Assembly (NCBI RefSeq): GCF_024758505.1
Contig: NZ_CP077970.1
Coordinates: 6,324,001 to 6,388,000 of the forward strand
Source of the DNA: Bradyrhizobium arachidis
Lineage (GTDB): Bacteria > Pseudomonadota > Alphaproteobacteria > Rhizobiales > Xanthobacteraceae
Direction of reading: 5' to 3'
DNA length: 64,000 nucleotides
Part shown: in pieces, positions 52,007-60,416 of the stretch
Layout: every line of letters begins with the position of its first letter
Numbering within the stretch: the stretch's first letter is position 1
The notes under the pieces: model-generated
What the model was told of the DNA's origin: nothing
The model's input: only the letters and a program-made list of their open reading frames with translations
Databases searched by the model: none
Program-made: the position numbers and the translations under genes

Positions 52007-53635
52007 ATGACCGACATCACATTGAATCCAGGCATGGTCGATCCGGCACCGGTACAGCCGGCCTCGCGACCCAATCTCGACAAGGGTTTCAACCCGCTCA
52101 CGCTCATCCTGTTCATGGGCATCCTCGCCGCGGGACTGCTGTTCGTCGCCTACAGCATCTATGCGGACGTCGATGCGACCGGCGTGCGGGTGACGACCTA
52201 CCTGCCCTACATCCTCCTGTTCGTCGCGCTGCTGATCGCGCTCGGCTTCGAGTTCGTCAATGGCTTCCATGACACCGCCAATGCGGTCGCGACCGTGATC
52301 TACACCCATTCGCTGCCGGCCGAAGTTGCCGTGATGTGGTCGGGCTTCTTCAACTTCCTCGGCGTGCTGCTGTCCTCCGGCGCGGTCGCCTTCGGCATCG
52401 TCTCGCTGCTGCCGGTCGAGCTGATCCTCCAGGTCGGCTCCAGCGCGGGCTTCGCCATGGTGTTCGCGCTCTTGATCGCCGCGATCGTGTGGAATCTCGG
52501 CACCTGGTTCTTCGGCCTGCCGGCCTCCTCCTCGCACACGCTGATCGGCTCGATCATCGGTGTCGGCATCGCCAACGCCGTCATGCGCGGCCGCGACGGC
52601 ACCTCGGGCGTGGACTGGACCAAGGCGACCGAGATCGGCTACGCGCTGCTGCTCTCGCCGCTGTTCGGCTTCATCTGCGCCGCCACGCTGCTGCTGCTGC
52701 TCAAGTTCATCGTGCGCAACCCGTCGCTCTATGCAGCCCCCGAGGGCAACAAGGCGCCGCCGCTCTGGATCCGCGGTCTGCTGATCGCGACCTGCACCGG
52801 CGTCAGCTTCGCGCACGGTTCGAACGACGGCCAGAAGGGCATGGGCCTGATCATGCTGATCCTGATCGGCACCGTGCCGACCGCCTATGCGCTGAACCGC
52901 GCACTTCCGGAATCCCAGATCGCCCAGTTCCAGAAGACCTCGGAGGCCGCTTCCAAGGTGATCGCGGCAAAAGGCGCCGGCCACAGCATCATCGGCGATC
53001 CCCGCCCGGCCGTGACGCAATACATCGCGCTCCGCCACATCAACGAGGGCACCTATCCCTCGCTCGCGGTGCTGGTGAAGGACGTCGGCGAGCAGGTCGC
53101 AAAGTTCGGCTCGCTGAACAAGGTGCCGGCTGAAGCCGTCGGCAACACCCGCAACGACATGTACCTGACCTCGGAAGCGATCCGCTTCCTGATGAAGGAC
53201 AAGGAGAACGACCTTAGCAAGGACGAGGTCGCGACCCTCAACGCCTACAAGGGCTCGCTCGACAGCGCCACAAAATTCATCCCGACCTGGGTGAAGATTG
53301 CGGTCGCAATCGCGCTCGGCCTCGGCACCATGATCGGCTGGAAGCGCATCGTCATCACCGTCGGCGAGAAGATCGGCAAGAGCCACCTCACCTACGCGCA
53401 AGGCGCCTCCGCCGAGCTCGTCGCCGCCGCCACGATCGGCGCCGCCGACGTGTTCGGCCTGCCGGTCTCGACCACGCATGTGCTGTCGTCGGGTGTCGCC
53501 GGCACCATGGCGGCCAACGGCTCGGGCCTGCAATGGTCGACCATCCGCAACCTGCTGATGGCCTGGGTGCTGACGCTGCCCTGCGCGATCATGCTGTCGG
53601 CCAGCCTCTACGTGCTGTTCTCGCGGATCTTCTGA
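52007..53635 (+). CDS. PiT-family inorganic phosphate transporter
   Basis: A 542-residue polytopic protein of the PiT (PHO4) family. Both duplicated signatures are visible: Gly-Phe-His-Asp-Thr-Ala-Asn-Ala-Val-Ala-Thr near residue 85 and Gly-Ser-Asn-Asp-Gly-Gln-Lys-Gly-Met-Gly near 270. Ala-Ser-Ser-Ser-His-Thr and Val-Ser-Thr-Thr-His-Val lie in the matching re-entrant regions. It imports phosphate, probably as a metal-phosphate complex, with protons or sodium. A hydrophilic loop at about 300-425 splits the membrane part, usual for the long subfamily. No PitA-accessory (DUF47) gene is adjacent. Confidence 0.93.
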   Translation: MTDITLNPGMVDPAPVQPASRPNLDKGFNPLTLILFMGILAAGLLFVAYSIYADVDATGVRVTTYLPYILLFVALLIALGFEFVNGFHDTANAVATVIYTHSLPAEVAVMWSGFFNFLGVLLSSGAVAFGIVSLLPVELILQVGSSAGFAMVFALLIAAIVWNLGTWFFGLPASSSHTLIGSIIGVGIANAVMRGRDGTSGVDWTKATEIGYALLLSPLFGFICAATLLLLLKFIVRNPSLYAAPEGNKAPPLWIRGLLIATCTGVSFAHGSNDGQKGMGLIMLILIGTVPTAYALNRALPESQIAQFQKTSEAASKVIAAKGAGHSIIGDPRPAVTQYIALRHINEGTYPSLAVLVKDVGEQVAKFGSLNKVPAEAVGNTRNDMYLTSEAIRFLMKDKENDLSKDEVATLNAYKGSLDSATKFIPTWVKIAVAIALGLGTMIGWKRIVITVGEKIGKSHLTYAQGASAELVAAATIGAADVFGLPVSTTHVLSSGVAGTMAANGSGLQWSTIRNLLMAWVLTLPCAIMLSASLYVLFSRIF

Positions 53636-53645
53636 TCGATTATCG

Positions 53646-53674
53646 TCATGGCCGGGCTTGTCCCGGCCATCCAC
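53646..53674 (+). repeat. GGCCATCCACG-type repeat, left arm of nested element
   Basis: TCATGGCCGGGCTTGTCCCG followed by GCCATCCACG. It is inverted relative to 53803-53835, and the two enclose the CCGGAATGAC-type palindrome at 53686-53786. Confidence 0.75.
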
Positions 53675-53685
53675 GTTCTTGAAAC

Positions 53686-53786
53686 GTCATTCCGGGGCGA
53701 TGCGCAGCATCGAGCTATGGTGCGCAGTTGCGCACCTGAGAATCTCGAGATTCCGGGTCTGGTCCTTCGGACCATCCCGGAATGAC
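53686..53786. repeat. GTCATTCCGGGG/CCCGGAATGAC palindrome, intergenic copy
   Basis: Begins GTCATTCCGGGGCGATGCGC and ends ACCATCCCGGAATGAC. Ends and length match the element inside dnaE2 (45450-45552), while the middle differs, with its own TGGTGCGCAGTTGCGCACC and GGTCCTTCGGACC stems. Confidence 0.82.
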
Positions 53787-53802
53787 GGTGCTAGAGTTGA
53801 CA

Positions 53803-53835
53803 CGTGGATGCCCGGGACAAGCCCGGGCATGACGG
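53803..53835 (-). repeat. GGCCATCCACG-type repeat, right arm of nested element
   Basis: CGTGGATGCCCGGGACAAGC followed by CCGGGCATGACGG, the inverted counterpart of 53646-53674. It is itself a hairpin (CCCGGGACAAGCCCGGG). Confidence 0.75.
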
Positions 53836-53857
53836 AGGCATAGAGAATCGAACGGCC

Positions 53858-55030
53858 TTACGACGCCGCCAGCGACGTCTCCACCAGCTTGATCCAGTAG
53901 GACGTGCCGTAGACGATCGCCTCGTCGTTGAAATTGTAGGCGGGGTGATGCAGGCCGGCGCTGTCGCCATTGCCGCAGAAGATGAAGGCGCCGGGGCGCG
54001 CTTCCAGCATGTAGGCAAAGTCCTCGCCGCCCATCAGCGGCGGCATCTCGTGGACGTTGGTATCGCCCGCGACCTGCTTTGCGATGCGCCGCGCGACTTC
54101 GGTCTGGGCGGCGTGGTTGTTGGTCACGGGATAGTTGTTGTGATAGTGCAGGTCGATCTTGGCGCCGGTGATCTGGGCCACGCCCGCCACCACCTCGCGC
54201 ACGCGCTTCTCGACGAGCTTGCGCACCTCGGGCGTCAGCGTCCGGATCGTGCCCTTCAACTCCGCGGTCTGCGGAATGACGTTGCGGGCATTGCCGGCGT
54301 GGAATTCGCAGATCGAGATAACGGCGGACTCCAGGGGATCGACGCTGCGCGCGACGATCGACTGCAGCGCCGTGATGAGCTGCGCGCCGACCATGACTGA
54401 ATCGATGCATTTGTGCGGACGCGCGGCGTGGCCGCCGAGGCCCTCGATCTTGATGTCGACCTCGTCGGTCGCCGCCATGATCGGCCCCTGCCGGATCGCG
54501 AAGGCGCCGATCGGAATGCCCGGACCGTTGTGCATGCCGTAGACCTGGTCGATGCCAAAACGCTCCATCAGCCCGTCCTTGACCATGGCTGCACCACCGG
54601 CGCCGCCCTCCTCGGCCGGCTGGAAGATCACGACCGCATCGCCGGCGAAATTGCGGGTCTCGGCGAGGTAACGCGCCGCGCCGAGCAACATCGCGGTATG
54701 GCCGTCATGGCCGCAGGCGTGCATCTTGCCCGGCGTCTTGGACGCGTAAGGCAAATTGGTCTGTTCCTCGATCGGCAGCGCGTCCATGTCGGCACGCAGG
54801 CCGATGACCTTGAGGTCGCCGCCCGCCGGCTGCTTGCCCTTGATCACGCCGACCACGCCGGTCTGACCGAGACCGGTCACCACCTGGTCGCAACCGAACT
54901 CGCGCAGCCTGTCAGCCACGAATGCTGCGGTGCGGTGCACATCGTAGAGCAATTCCGGGTGCTGATGGATGTCCCGCCGCCAGGCCTGGATGTCGGGCTG
55001 AAGGTCGGCGACGCGGTTCACGATGGGCAT
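53858..55030 (-). CDS. M20-family amidohydrolase (hippurate hydrolase-like)
   Basis: A 390-residue M20D peptidase. Metal-site motifs are visible: Ala-Asp-Met-Asp-Ala-Leu-Pro-Ile near residue 74, Cys-Gly-His-Asp-Gly-His-Thr-Ala-Met near 98, and Pro-Ala-Glu-Glu-Gly-Gly-Ala-Gly-Gly near 132. Met-Gly-Gly-Glu-Asp-Phe-Ala-Tyr lies near the end. It should deacylate N-acyl amino acids such as hippurate or IAA conjugates. The ATG at 55030 begins Met-Pro-Ile-Val-Asn-Arg, a common start in relatives. Palindromic repeats lie on both sides. Confidence 0.9.
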   Translation of the reverse strand: MPIVNRVADLQPDIQAWRRDIHQHPELLYDVHRTAAFVADRLREFGCDQVVTGLGQTGVVGVIKGKQPAGGDLKVIGLRADMDALPIEEQTNLPYASKTPGKMHACGHDGHTAMLLGAARYLAETRNFAGDAVVIFQPAEEGGAGGAAMVKDGLMERFGIDQVYGMHNGPGIPIGAFAIRQGPIMAATDEVDIKIEGLGGHAARPHKCIDSVMVGAQLITALQSIVARSVDPLESAVISICEFHAGNARNVIPQTAELKGTIRTLTPEVRKLVEKRVREVVAGVAQITGAKIDLHYHNNYPVTNNHAAQTEVARRIAKQVAGDTNVHEMPPLMGGEDFAYMLEARPGAFIFCGNGDSAGLHHPAYNFNDEAIVYGTSYWIKLVETSLAAS

Positions 55031-55128
55031 GGAGGGTCTCAAGCTTTCGGTTGGATTTGTGCCGGACTGTCTACCATGCAAGCAGCAGTCCACCTAACTC
55101 CTGCGGGCCGGGGGTGGCTCTGCCCTCT

Positions 55129-55171
55129 CGTCATGGCCGGGCTTGCCACCAGCTTGTCTTGGCCATCCACG
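55129..55171 (+). repeat. GGCCATCCACG-type repeat, left arm of a second inverted pair
   Basis: CGTCATGGCCGGGCTTG, then about 11 extra bases, then TCTTGGCCATCCACG. It is related to 53646-53674 and pairs with the inverted copy at 55195-55238. Confidence 0.65.
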
Positions 55172-55194
55172 TCTGACTATTAGGACAGAAAATG

Positions 55195-55238
55195 CGTGGA
55201 TGCCCGGGAAAAGCCAAAGGCTTATTCTCGGCATGACG
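55195..55238 (-). repeat. GGCCATCCACG-type repeat, right arm of a second inverted pair
   Basis: CGTGGATGCCCGGGAAAAGC, extra bases, then CTCGGCATGACG. It is inverted to 55129-55171 with 23 bp between, and ends 20 bp before the GMC oxidoreductase start. Confidence 0.65.
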
Positions 55239-55258
55239 CCTGTTTGGGTGGAAGCAGA

Positions 55259-56878
55259 ATGCCAAAGCGGCTTGAGGGTGAGTTTGACTATATCGTGGTC
55301 GGAGCCGGCACGGCCGGCTGCATCCTCGCCAACCGGCTGTCGGCCGATCCGAAGAACCGCGTGCTGATCCTGGAAGCCGGCGGCGACGACAACTGGATCT
55401 GGTTCCACATCCCCGTCGGCTATCTCTTCGCCATCGGCAATCCGCGCTCGGACTGGATGTTCAAGACCGAGGCCGAGCCCGGCTTGAACGGCCGATCGCT
55501 CGCCTATCCCCGCGGCAAGGTGATCGGCGGCTGCTCCGCGATCAACGCCATGATCTCGATGCGCGGACAGGCCGCCGACTACGACCATTGGCGCCAGCTC
55601 GGCATGACCGGCTGGGGCTATGACGACGTGCTTCCGGTGTTCAAGCGGCTGGAGGATCATTTCCTCGGGGCCAGCGAGCATCACGGCGTCGGCGGCGGCT
55701 GGCGCATCGAGGCGCCGCGGCTGTCCTGGACCGTGCTCGATGCCGTCGGCGACGCCGCCGAGGAGATGGGCATCAAGCGCATTCCCGATTTCAACACCGG
55801 CGATAACGAAGGCACCAGCTATTTTCACGTCAACCAGAAGCGCGGCCGGCGCTGGTCGTCGGCGCGCGGTTTTCTCAAGCCGGTGCTCAACCGGCCAAAC
55901 CTGCGGCTCGAAAAGAACGTGCTGGTCGATCGTCTTATCATCGAGCAGGGCCGCGCCGTCGGCGTGCGCTTCAAGCAAGGGGCTGAAACCATCGAGGCCC
56001 GCACCAAGGGCGAGGTGATCCTGTCAGCCGGCGCGATCGGCTCAGTGCAGGTGCTGCATCGCTCCGGCATCGGCCCCGCCGAATGGCTCACCCAGCTCGG
56101 CATCGACCTCGTGATGGACAAGCCCGGTATCGGCCGCAACTTGCAGGACCATCTCCAGCAGCGCGCGATCTACAAGGTCGAGGGCGTGCGGACGCTGAAC
56201 GAGACCTATTACAACCTGTTCCGCCGCGGGTTGATGGGTCTCGACTACGCCTTCCGCCGCCGCGGTCCCCTGACCATGGCGCCCTCGCAGCTCGGCATCT
56301 TCACGCGCTCCGATGCGACGCGATCGCGCGCGAACATCCAGTTCCACGTGCAGCCGCTCTCGCTCGACAAGTTCGGCGATCCCCTGCACCGCTTCCCCGC
56401 CATCACCGTCAGCGCCTGCAATCTGCAACCTACCTCGCGTGGCGCCGTGCGCCTGCGCTCGGCCGCGCCTGACGAGAAGCCGATCATCGCGCCGAATTAT
56501 CTGTCGACAGATGACGACCGCCAGGTCGCAGCCGACGCGATCCGCACCACGCGCCGCCTGATGCAGCAGAAGGCGCTGGCAAAGTATCGGCCGAGCGAAT
56601 ATCTGCCCGGCCCTTCCGTCGGCGACGATGACGCTTCGCTCGCCAAGGCCGCCGGCGATATCGGCACCACCATCTTCCATCCCGTCGGCACCGCGAAGAT
56701 GGGCGCGGTGAACGATCCCATGGCGGTCGTGGACGAACGCCTGCGCTTCTACGACCTCGGCGGCCTGCGCATCGTCGACGCCTCGATCATGCCGACCATC
56801 ACATCGGGCAATACCAACACACCGACCGCGATGATCGCCGAGAAGGGCGCGGCGATGATCTTGGATGATGCGAAGTAG
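55259..56878 (+). CDS. GMC-family FAD oxidoreductase (choline/alcohol dehydrogenase-like)
   Basis: A 539-residue GMC flavoenzyme. The FAD motif Val-Val-Gly-Ala-Gly-Thr-Ala-Gly-Cys is at about 13-21. The GMC signature Arg-Gly-Lys-Val-Ile-Gly-Gly-Cys-Ser-Ala-Ile-Asn-Ala-Met lies near 85, and the second signature Gly-Ala-Ile-Gly-Ser near 260. The C-terminal catalytic His is in Thr-Ile-Phe-His-Pro-Val-Gly-Thr near 475, with Asn in Gly-Asn-Thr-Asn-Thr-Pro near 520. It oxidises an alcohol of unknown identity; choline is only one possibility. GGTGGAAG precedes the ATG at 55259. Confidence 0.92.
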   Translation: MPKRLEGEFDYIVVGAGTAGCILANRLSADPKNRVLILEAGGDDNWIWFHIPVGYLFAIGNPRSDWMFKTEAEPGLNGRSLAYPRGKVIGGCSAINAMISMRGQAADYDHWRQLGMTGWGYDDVLPVFKRLEDHFLGASEHHGVGGGWRIEAPRLSWTVLDAVGDAAEEMGIKRIPDFNTGDNEGTSYFHVNQKRGRRWSSARGFLKPVLNRPNLRLEKNVLVDRLIIEQGRAVGVRFKQGAETIEARTKGEVILSAGAIGSVQVLHRSGIGPAEWLTQLGIDLVMDKPGIGRNLQDHLQQRAIYKVEGVRTLNETYYNLFRRGLMGLDYAFRRRGPLTMAPSQLGIFTRSDATRSRANIQFHVQPLSLDKFGDPLHRFPAITVSACNLQPTSRGAVRLRSAAPDEKPIIAPNYLSTDDDRQVAADAIRTTRRLMQQKALAKYRPSEYLPGPSVGDDDASLAKAAGDIGTTIFHPVGTAKMGAVNDPMAVVDERLRFYDLGGLRIVDASIMPTITSGNTNTPTAMIAEKGAAMILDDAK

Positions 56879-56950
56879 CGAAGTAGTAGGCCGGCTCGAT
56901 AGTGCGGGAGATCAACATGTTGAGACTTCGGCTACTCGCGGGAGAATGAA

Positions 56951-57562
56951 GTGACGCGTCGGTCCGTATCGATACTGTTCTTGCTCATCCTGGCCGGGAT
57001 ATCACTATGCGTGTCGACCGCAACCACGCTCGGAGAGGATGGAGATCCTCTCCGAGACGCACGCCGGGAATGGTTCAACCTCGCTAACGGACGAACGGAA
57101 TTTGACGTCTCAGACTCGGCTTTGCTGCCAAAGCCGCTCAGGCTCGCAGTCGAGCAATCCGGCTGCCCTTACCAAGATGCCATTAAGCACGAACCGGTTC
57201 GTTTCATAAGCGTTGAAAGACGCCGTCTCGCCCTTGTGTTTTGCTCCGGAATCGTGGGCTGGCACCAGGTCTTCGACCTTGAGAATCTGCTACGGCCAAG
57301 GCTGGTGGAGTTTCCGTATCGCGCGCAGGACTACGGTTTCGGCACGACATCCAGGCCGGGCTATATCACCTTGCAGAAGGGAACCGGAATCTTTGAGGCC
57401 GAAACAACATCTGACATCATTTGCAGCGGTCGGCTCCGCCATAGCTATCGACTTGCCTGGACGAACGGACGTTCGAGCTTCGTCATAGTCCGCATTGACA
57501 AGAAGGACGACAGCTGCAGGCAGGACGGGTGGACCACCATATGGGACGCGCCAAGATGGTGA
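56951..57562 (+). CDS. exported protein of unknown function
   Basis: A 203-residue protein with a signal peptide (Arg-Arg-Ser-Val-Ser-Ile-Leu-Phe-Leu-Leu-Ile-Leu-Ala-Gly, cleavage near residue 27). It starts with GTG, with GGAGA five bases upstream. The mature part is acidic-to-neutral with three cysteines (in Ser-Gly-Cys-Pro-Tyr, Ile-Ile-Cys-Ser-Gly and Asp-Ser-Cys-Arg-Gln) and many aromatic residues; no family is recognised. GC content is lower than in the flanking genes. Confidence 0.65.
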   Translation: MTRRSVSILFLLILAGISLCVSTATTLGEDGDPLRDARREWFNLANGRTEFDVSDSALLPKPLRLAVEQSGCPYQDAIKHEPVRFISVERRRLALVFCSGIVGWHQVFDLENLLRPRLVEFPYRAQDYGFGTTSRPGYITLQKGTGIFEAETTSDIICSGRLRHSYRLAWTNGRSSFVIVRIDKKDDSCRQDGWTTIWDAPRW

Positions 57563-57698
57563 AACCGGCCATTCGCCAAAGAAACCACTCACAAAAACGT
57601 CACCACCGCTCGCGAAGAGACCGATCTCCCCGGGAATAAACCCGTCCCTCCCCCGATCACCTCCCCGAAGCCCAATTCCGGGCGAGAGGAGACGTGCA

Positions 57699-58637
57699 AT
57701 GAGCGGACACGATCATGGTGACGACGGCCTGAGCCGTCGCAAGGTGCTGGAATGCATGACCTGGGCCGGCACCGGCGTGCTCTGGACCGTCACGGGCGGC
57801 GTGCCGCGCTCGCTCGGCATCATCGATTCCGCGCAGGCCGCAACCGCGCCCGGCATGACCTTCCTCCAGATCAGCGACAGCCATGTCGGCTTTGACAAGC
57901 CGGCCAATCCCAACGCACTCGGCACGCTGGAAGAAGCGGTCAACAAGATCAACGCCATGCCGGAAAAACCTTCCTTCATGATCCACACCGGCGACATCAC
58001 CCATCTGTCGAAGGCTGCCGAGTTCGACAATGCCGAGCGCATCATCTCGCAGACCAAGCTCGACGTGCATTACGTGCCCGGCGAGCACGATTTCATCGAC
58101 GAAGAGGTGAAGCTTTATCGCGAGCGCTACGGCCGCGGCACCAAGGGCCATGGCTGGTACTCCTTCGATGCCGGCGGCGTGCACTTCATCGGCCTCGTCA
58201 ACGTCGTCGACCTCAAGGGCGGCGGGCTCGGCAATCTCGGAGCCGAGCAGCTCGCCTGGCTGGAGGACGATCTCCGCGGGAAGTCGAAATCGACGCCAGT
58301 CGTGCTGTTTGCGCACATCCCGCTCTGGACGGTCTATCCGCAATGGGGCTGGGGCACCGAGGACGGCGCGCGTGCGCTCGACTACGTGAAGGGTTTCGGC
58401 TCGGTCACCGTGCTGAACGGCCACATCCACCAGGTCATGCAGAAGGTCGAAGGTAACGTCACCTTCCACACCGCGCGCTCGACCGCGTTCCCGCAGCCGG
58501 CGCCGGGAGCAGCTCCCTCGCCCGGTCCGATGAAGGTTGAGGACGCAAAACTCCGCGCCATGCTCGGCGTTGCCAGCATCAACTTCAAGCAGGGCGACCA
58601 GCGGCTGGCGATCATCGACACGCCGCTTCAGGGTTGA
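57699..58637 (+). CDS. Tat-exported metallophosphoesterase
   Basis: A 312-residue calcineurin-like phosphoesterase. A twin-arginine leader (Ser-Arg-Arg-Lys-Val-Leu-Glu-Cys) precedes a hydrophobic segment to about residue 48. Metal-site motifs follow: Asp-Ser-His in Gln-Ile-Ser-Asp-Ser-His-Val-Gly, Gly-Asp-Ile-Thr-His, Gly-Glu-His-Asp where most relatives have Gly-Asn-His-Asp, Phe-Ala-His-Ile-Pro, and Asn-Gly-His-Ile-His. The Asn-to-Glu change touches a residue that usually binds metal and phosphate, so specificity may differ. GAGAGGAGA lies upstream of the ATG. The cupredoxin gene follows 16 bases later. Confidence 0.88.
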   Translation: MSGHDHGDDGLSRRKVLECMTWAGTGVLWTVTGGVPRSLGIIDSAQAATAPGMTFLQISDSHVGFDKPANPNALGTLEEAVNKINAMPEKPSFMIHTGDITHLSKAAEFDNAERIISQTKLDVHYVPGEHDFIDEEVKLYRERYGRGTKGHGWYSFDAGGVHFIGLVNVVDLKGGGLGNLGAEQLAWLEDDLRGKSKSTPVVLFAHIPLWTVYPQWGWGTEDGARALDYVKGFGSVTVLNGHIHQVMQKVEGNVTFHTARSTAFPQPAPGAAPSPGPMKVEDAKLRAMLGVASINFKQGDQRLAIIDTPLQG

Positions 58638-58653
58638 ACGGGAATTCTTGCAC

Positions 58654-58980
58654 ATGACAAAAATCAATCGCCGCGACTTCGGTCTCGTTGTGGCCGCGGC
58701 CGTTCTGCTTCCGGTCGCCACCGCCCGCGCCGACAACGACATGGAGGTGCATATCGACAATTTCGTCTTCGCGCCGGCCGAGCTCAAGGTGAAGGTCGGC
58801 ACCACCGTAACCTGGACCAACCGGGACGACATCCCCCACACCATCGTCTCGGCGGGCAAGTTCCGGTCCAAGACGCTCGATACCGACGACAAATTCTCGT
58901 TCACTTTCACGAGCGCCGGCGACTACAAATATTTTTGTTCGCTGCACCCGCACATGACGGGGATGATCAAGGTTGAGTAG
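58654..58980 (+). CDS. exported cupredoxin (amicyanin/plastocyanin-like)
   Basis: A 108-residue blue-copper protein. The N-terminus is a Tat-like signal (Asn-Arg-Arg-Asp-Phe-Gly) ending Ala-Arg-Ala near residue 26. All four type I copper ligands can be placed: His62 in Pro-His-Thr-Ile-Val, Cys95 in Phe-Cys-Ser-Leu-His, His98 and Met101. The short Cys-x2-His-x2-Met spacing is that of amicyanins. It carries single electrons or binds copper in the periplasm. The frame is open upstream within the phosphoesterase gene, but the ATG at 58654 gives the proper signal. Confidence 0.9.
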   Translation: MTKINRRDFGLVVAAAVLLPVATARADNDMEVHIDNFVFAPAELKVKVGTTVTWTNRDDIPHTIVSAGKFRSKTLDTDDKFSFTFTSAGDYKYFCSLHPHMTGMIKVE

Positions 58981-59080
58981 CGGCTCGAACCAAGGCATCA
59001 CCATTCCGCCTGGCCGGTGGCTCGCCCCCGGCCGGGCGCGCACGTCTTCAACGGTCGGCCAAACGGCAAAGCGAGCGGCG

Positions 59081-59632
59081 ATGTCCCCGACGAGCGAGGA
59101 TCCGGACAAGGCACGGCGCTTCCGCGAGGCGGCACTGCCGCATCTCGACGACGTCTATACGCTGGCGCGCTATCTGCTCCGCGACGCCTCCGATGCCGAG
59201 GACGCGGTGCAGGAATGCTATCTGCGCGCGCTCCGGCATTTCGACACGTTTCGCGGCGAGGCGATCAAGCCGTGGCTGTTCGCGATCCTGCGCAACGTCT
59301 GCAACGCCGAATACGCGCGCCGTGCCAACCGGCCGTCGGCGATCGAGGACGCGCCGGAGGCCGCCGAACAGACTCCATTGTGGCGCGAGAGCGAAGCAGG
59401 TCCGGAAGCGGAAGTGCTGCGTCGCCGCGATGCTACGGCAATCAGAAAGCTCATCGACGCGCTGGCCGAGCCGTTTAAGGAAACTTTTGTGCTGCGGGAG
59501 ATCAACAACCTGTCCTATCGCGAAATCGCAGACGCCGTCGGTGCGCCCGTCGGCACCGTGATGTCCCGCCTCGCCCGCGCCCGCGCCATGCTGCGCGCGG
59601 CCTGGACGGCGGAAGAGGAGCAATCGAAATGA
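59081..59632 (+). CDS. ECF RNA polymerase sigma factor
   Basis: A 183-residue group 4 sigma factor. Region 2: Ala-Glu-Asp-Ala-Val-Gln-Glu-Cys-Tyr-Leu-Arg-Ala-Leu-Arg-His-Phe with Ile-Lys-Pro-Trp-Leu-Phe-Ala-Ile-Leu-Arg-Asn. Region 4: Phe-Lys-Glu-Thr-Phe-Val-Leu-Arg-Glu-Ile with Pro-Val-Gly-Thr-Val-Met-Ser-Arg-Leu-Ala-Arg-Ala-Arg. The ATG at 59081 starts the usual fold; a TTG at 58973 inside the preceding gene would add 36 residues of unlikely sequence. The stop overlaps the anti-sigma start (ATGA). It lies 100 bases downstream of the cupredoxin gene. Confidence 0.9.
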   Translation: MSPTSEDPDKARRFREAALPHLDDVYTLARYLLRDASDAEDAVQECYLRALRHFDTFRGEAIKPWLFAILRNVCNAEYARRANRPSAIEDAPEAAEQTPLWRESEAGPEAEVLRRRDATAIRKLIDALAEPFKETFVLREINNLSYREIADAVGAPVGTVMSRLARARAMLRAAWTAEEEQSK

Positions 59633-60393
59633 CCTGCGACGAAGCAAAAATCCTGCTTCACGCGCTGATCGACGGCGAGCTCGACGCCGGCCACGCGCGC
59701 GAGGTCGAGGCCCATGTCGCGACTTGCGCGAGCTGCGCGTCCGAGCTTGCGGCCTATCGCGACATGAAGCGGGTGCTCGCCGACACCAATTTGCGCTACA
59801 CGGCGCCCGCGCAACTGCGCGCGCGCATCGAGGCGTCGCTGCCGCCGCAGGCGCAGCAACCCAATCGCCGTGCCGTGCTGCGCGGCTTTGCCATGGGATC
59901 GGCGGTCTCGGCCCTGGCCGCCACCGGTCTCGTCGCGATCGTGCTGCGCCAGGACGACCAGCAACGCATCCTGTCGGAAATGGTGTCGGCGCATCTGCGC
60001 TCGCTCCAGGCCGGCCACCTTACCGACGTGATCTCCACCGACCAGCACACCGTCAAACCGTGGTTCAACGGCAAGCTCGACGTCGCCCCGCCTGTCATCG
60101 ACCTCACCGCGCAGGGCTTTACGCTGGTCGGCGGCCGGCTCGACTACATCGACGCCCGCGCACTAGGCGCGGTGGTCTATCGCCGCCGGCAACATGTCAT
60201 CAACCTGTTCGTGGCGCAGACCGCGAACACCGCGCTTCGCCCGCCGAAGACCGAAACGATGCAAGGCTTCAATTGCCGCCACTGGACCAATCGCGGTCTG
60301 AACTTCTGGGCCGTCAGCGATCTCGGCGCCGACGAACTCGTGGAGTTCACGGACAAGTTCGAGGCGGCGATGAAGGCGAATGTGGAGGGGTAG
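59629..60393 (+). CDS. zinc-finger transmembrane anti-sigma factor
   Basis: A 254-residue protein. The N-terminal zf-HC2/ZAS domain has His29-x3-Cys33-x2-Cys36, the anti-sigma zinc motif. A transmembrane helix lies at about 86-107 after Asn-Arg-Arg-Ala-Val-Leu-Arg. The periplasmic domain (about 110-254) includes Asp-Gln-His-Thr-Val-Lys-Pro-Trp-Phe and a C-terminal Met-Gln-Gly-Phe-Asn-Cys-Arg-His-Trp. The layout matches the ChrR/RsrA-like membrane anti-sigmas of rhizobia. It overlaps the sigma gene by four bases. Confidence 0.88.
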   Translation: MTCDEAKILLHALIDGELDAGHAREVEAHVATCASCASELAAYRDMKRVLADTNLRYTAPAQLRARIEASLPPQAQQPNRRAVLRGFAMGSAVSALAATGLVAIVLRQDDQQRILSEMVSAHLRSLQAGHLTDVISTDQHTVKPWFNGKLDVAPPVIDLTAQGFTLVGGRLDYIDARALGAVVYRRRQHVINLFVAQTANTALRPPKTETMQGFNCRHWTNRGLNFWAVSDLGADELVEFTDKFEAAMKANVEG

Positions 60394-60416
60394 TTGTGGG
60401 GCGCCTGCGCACGCCA

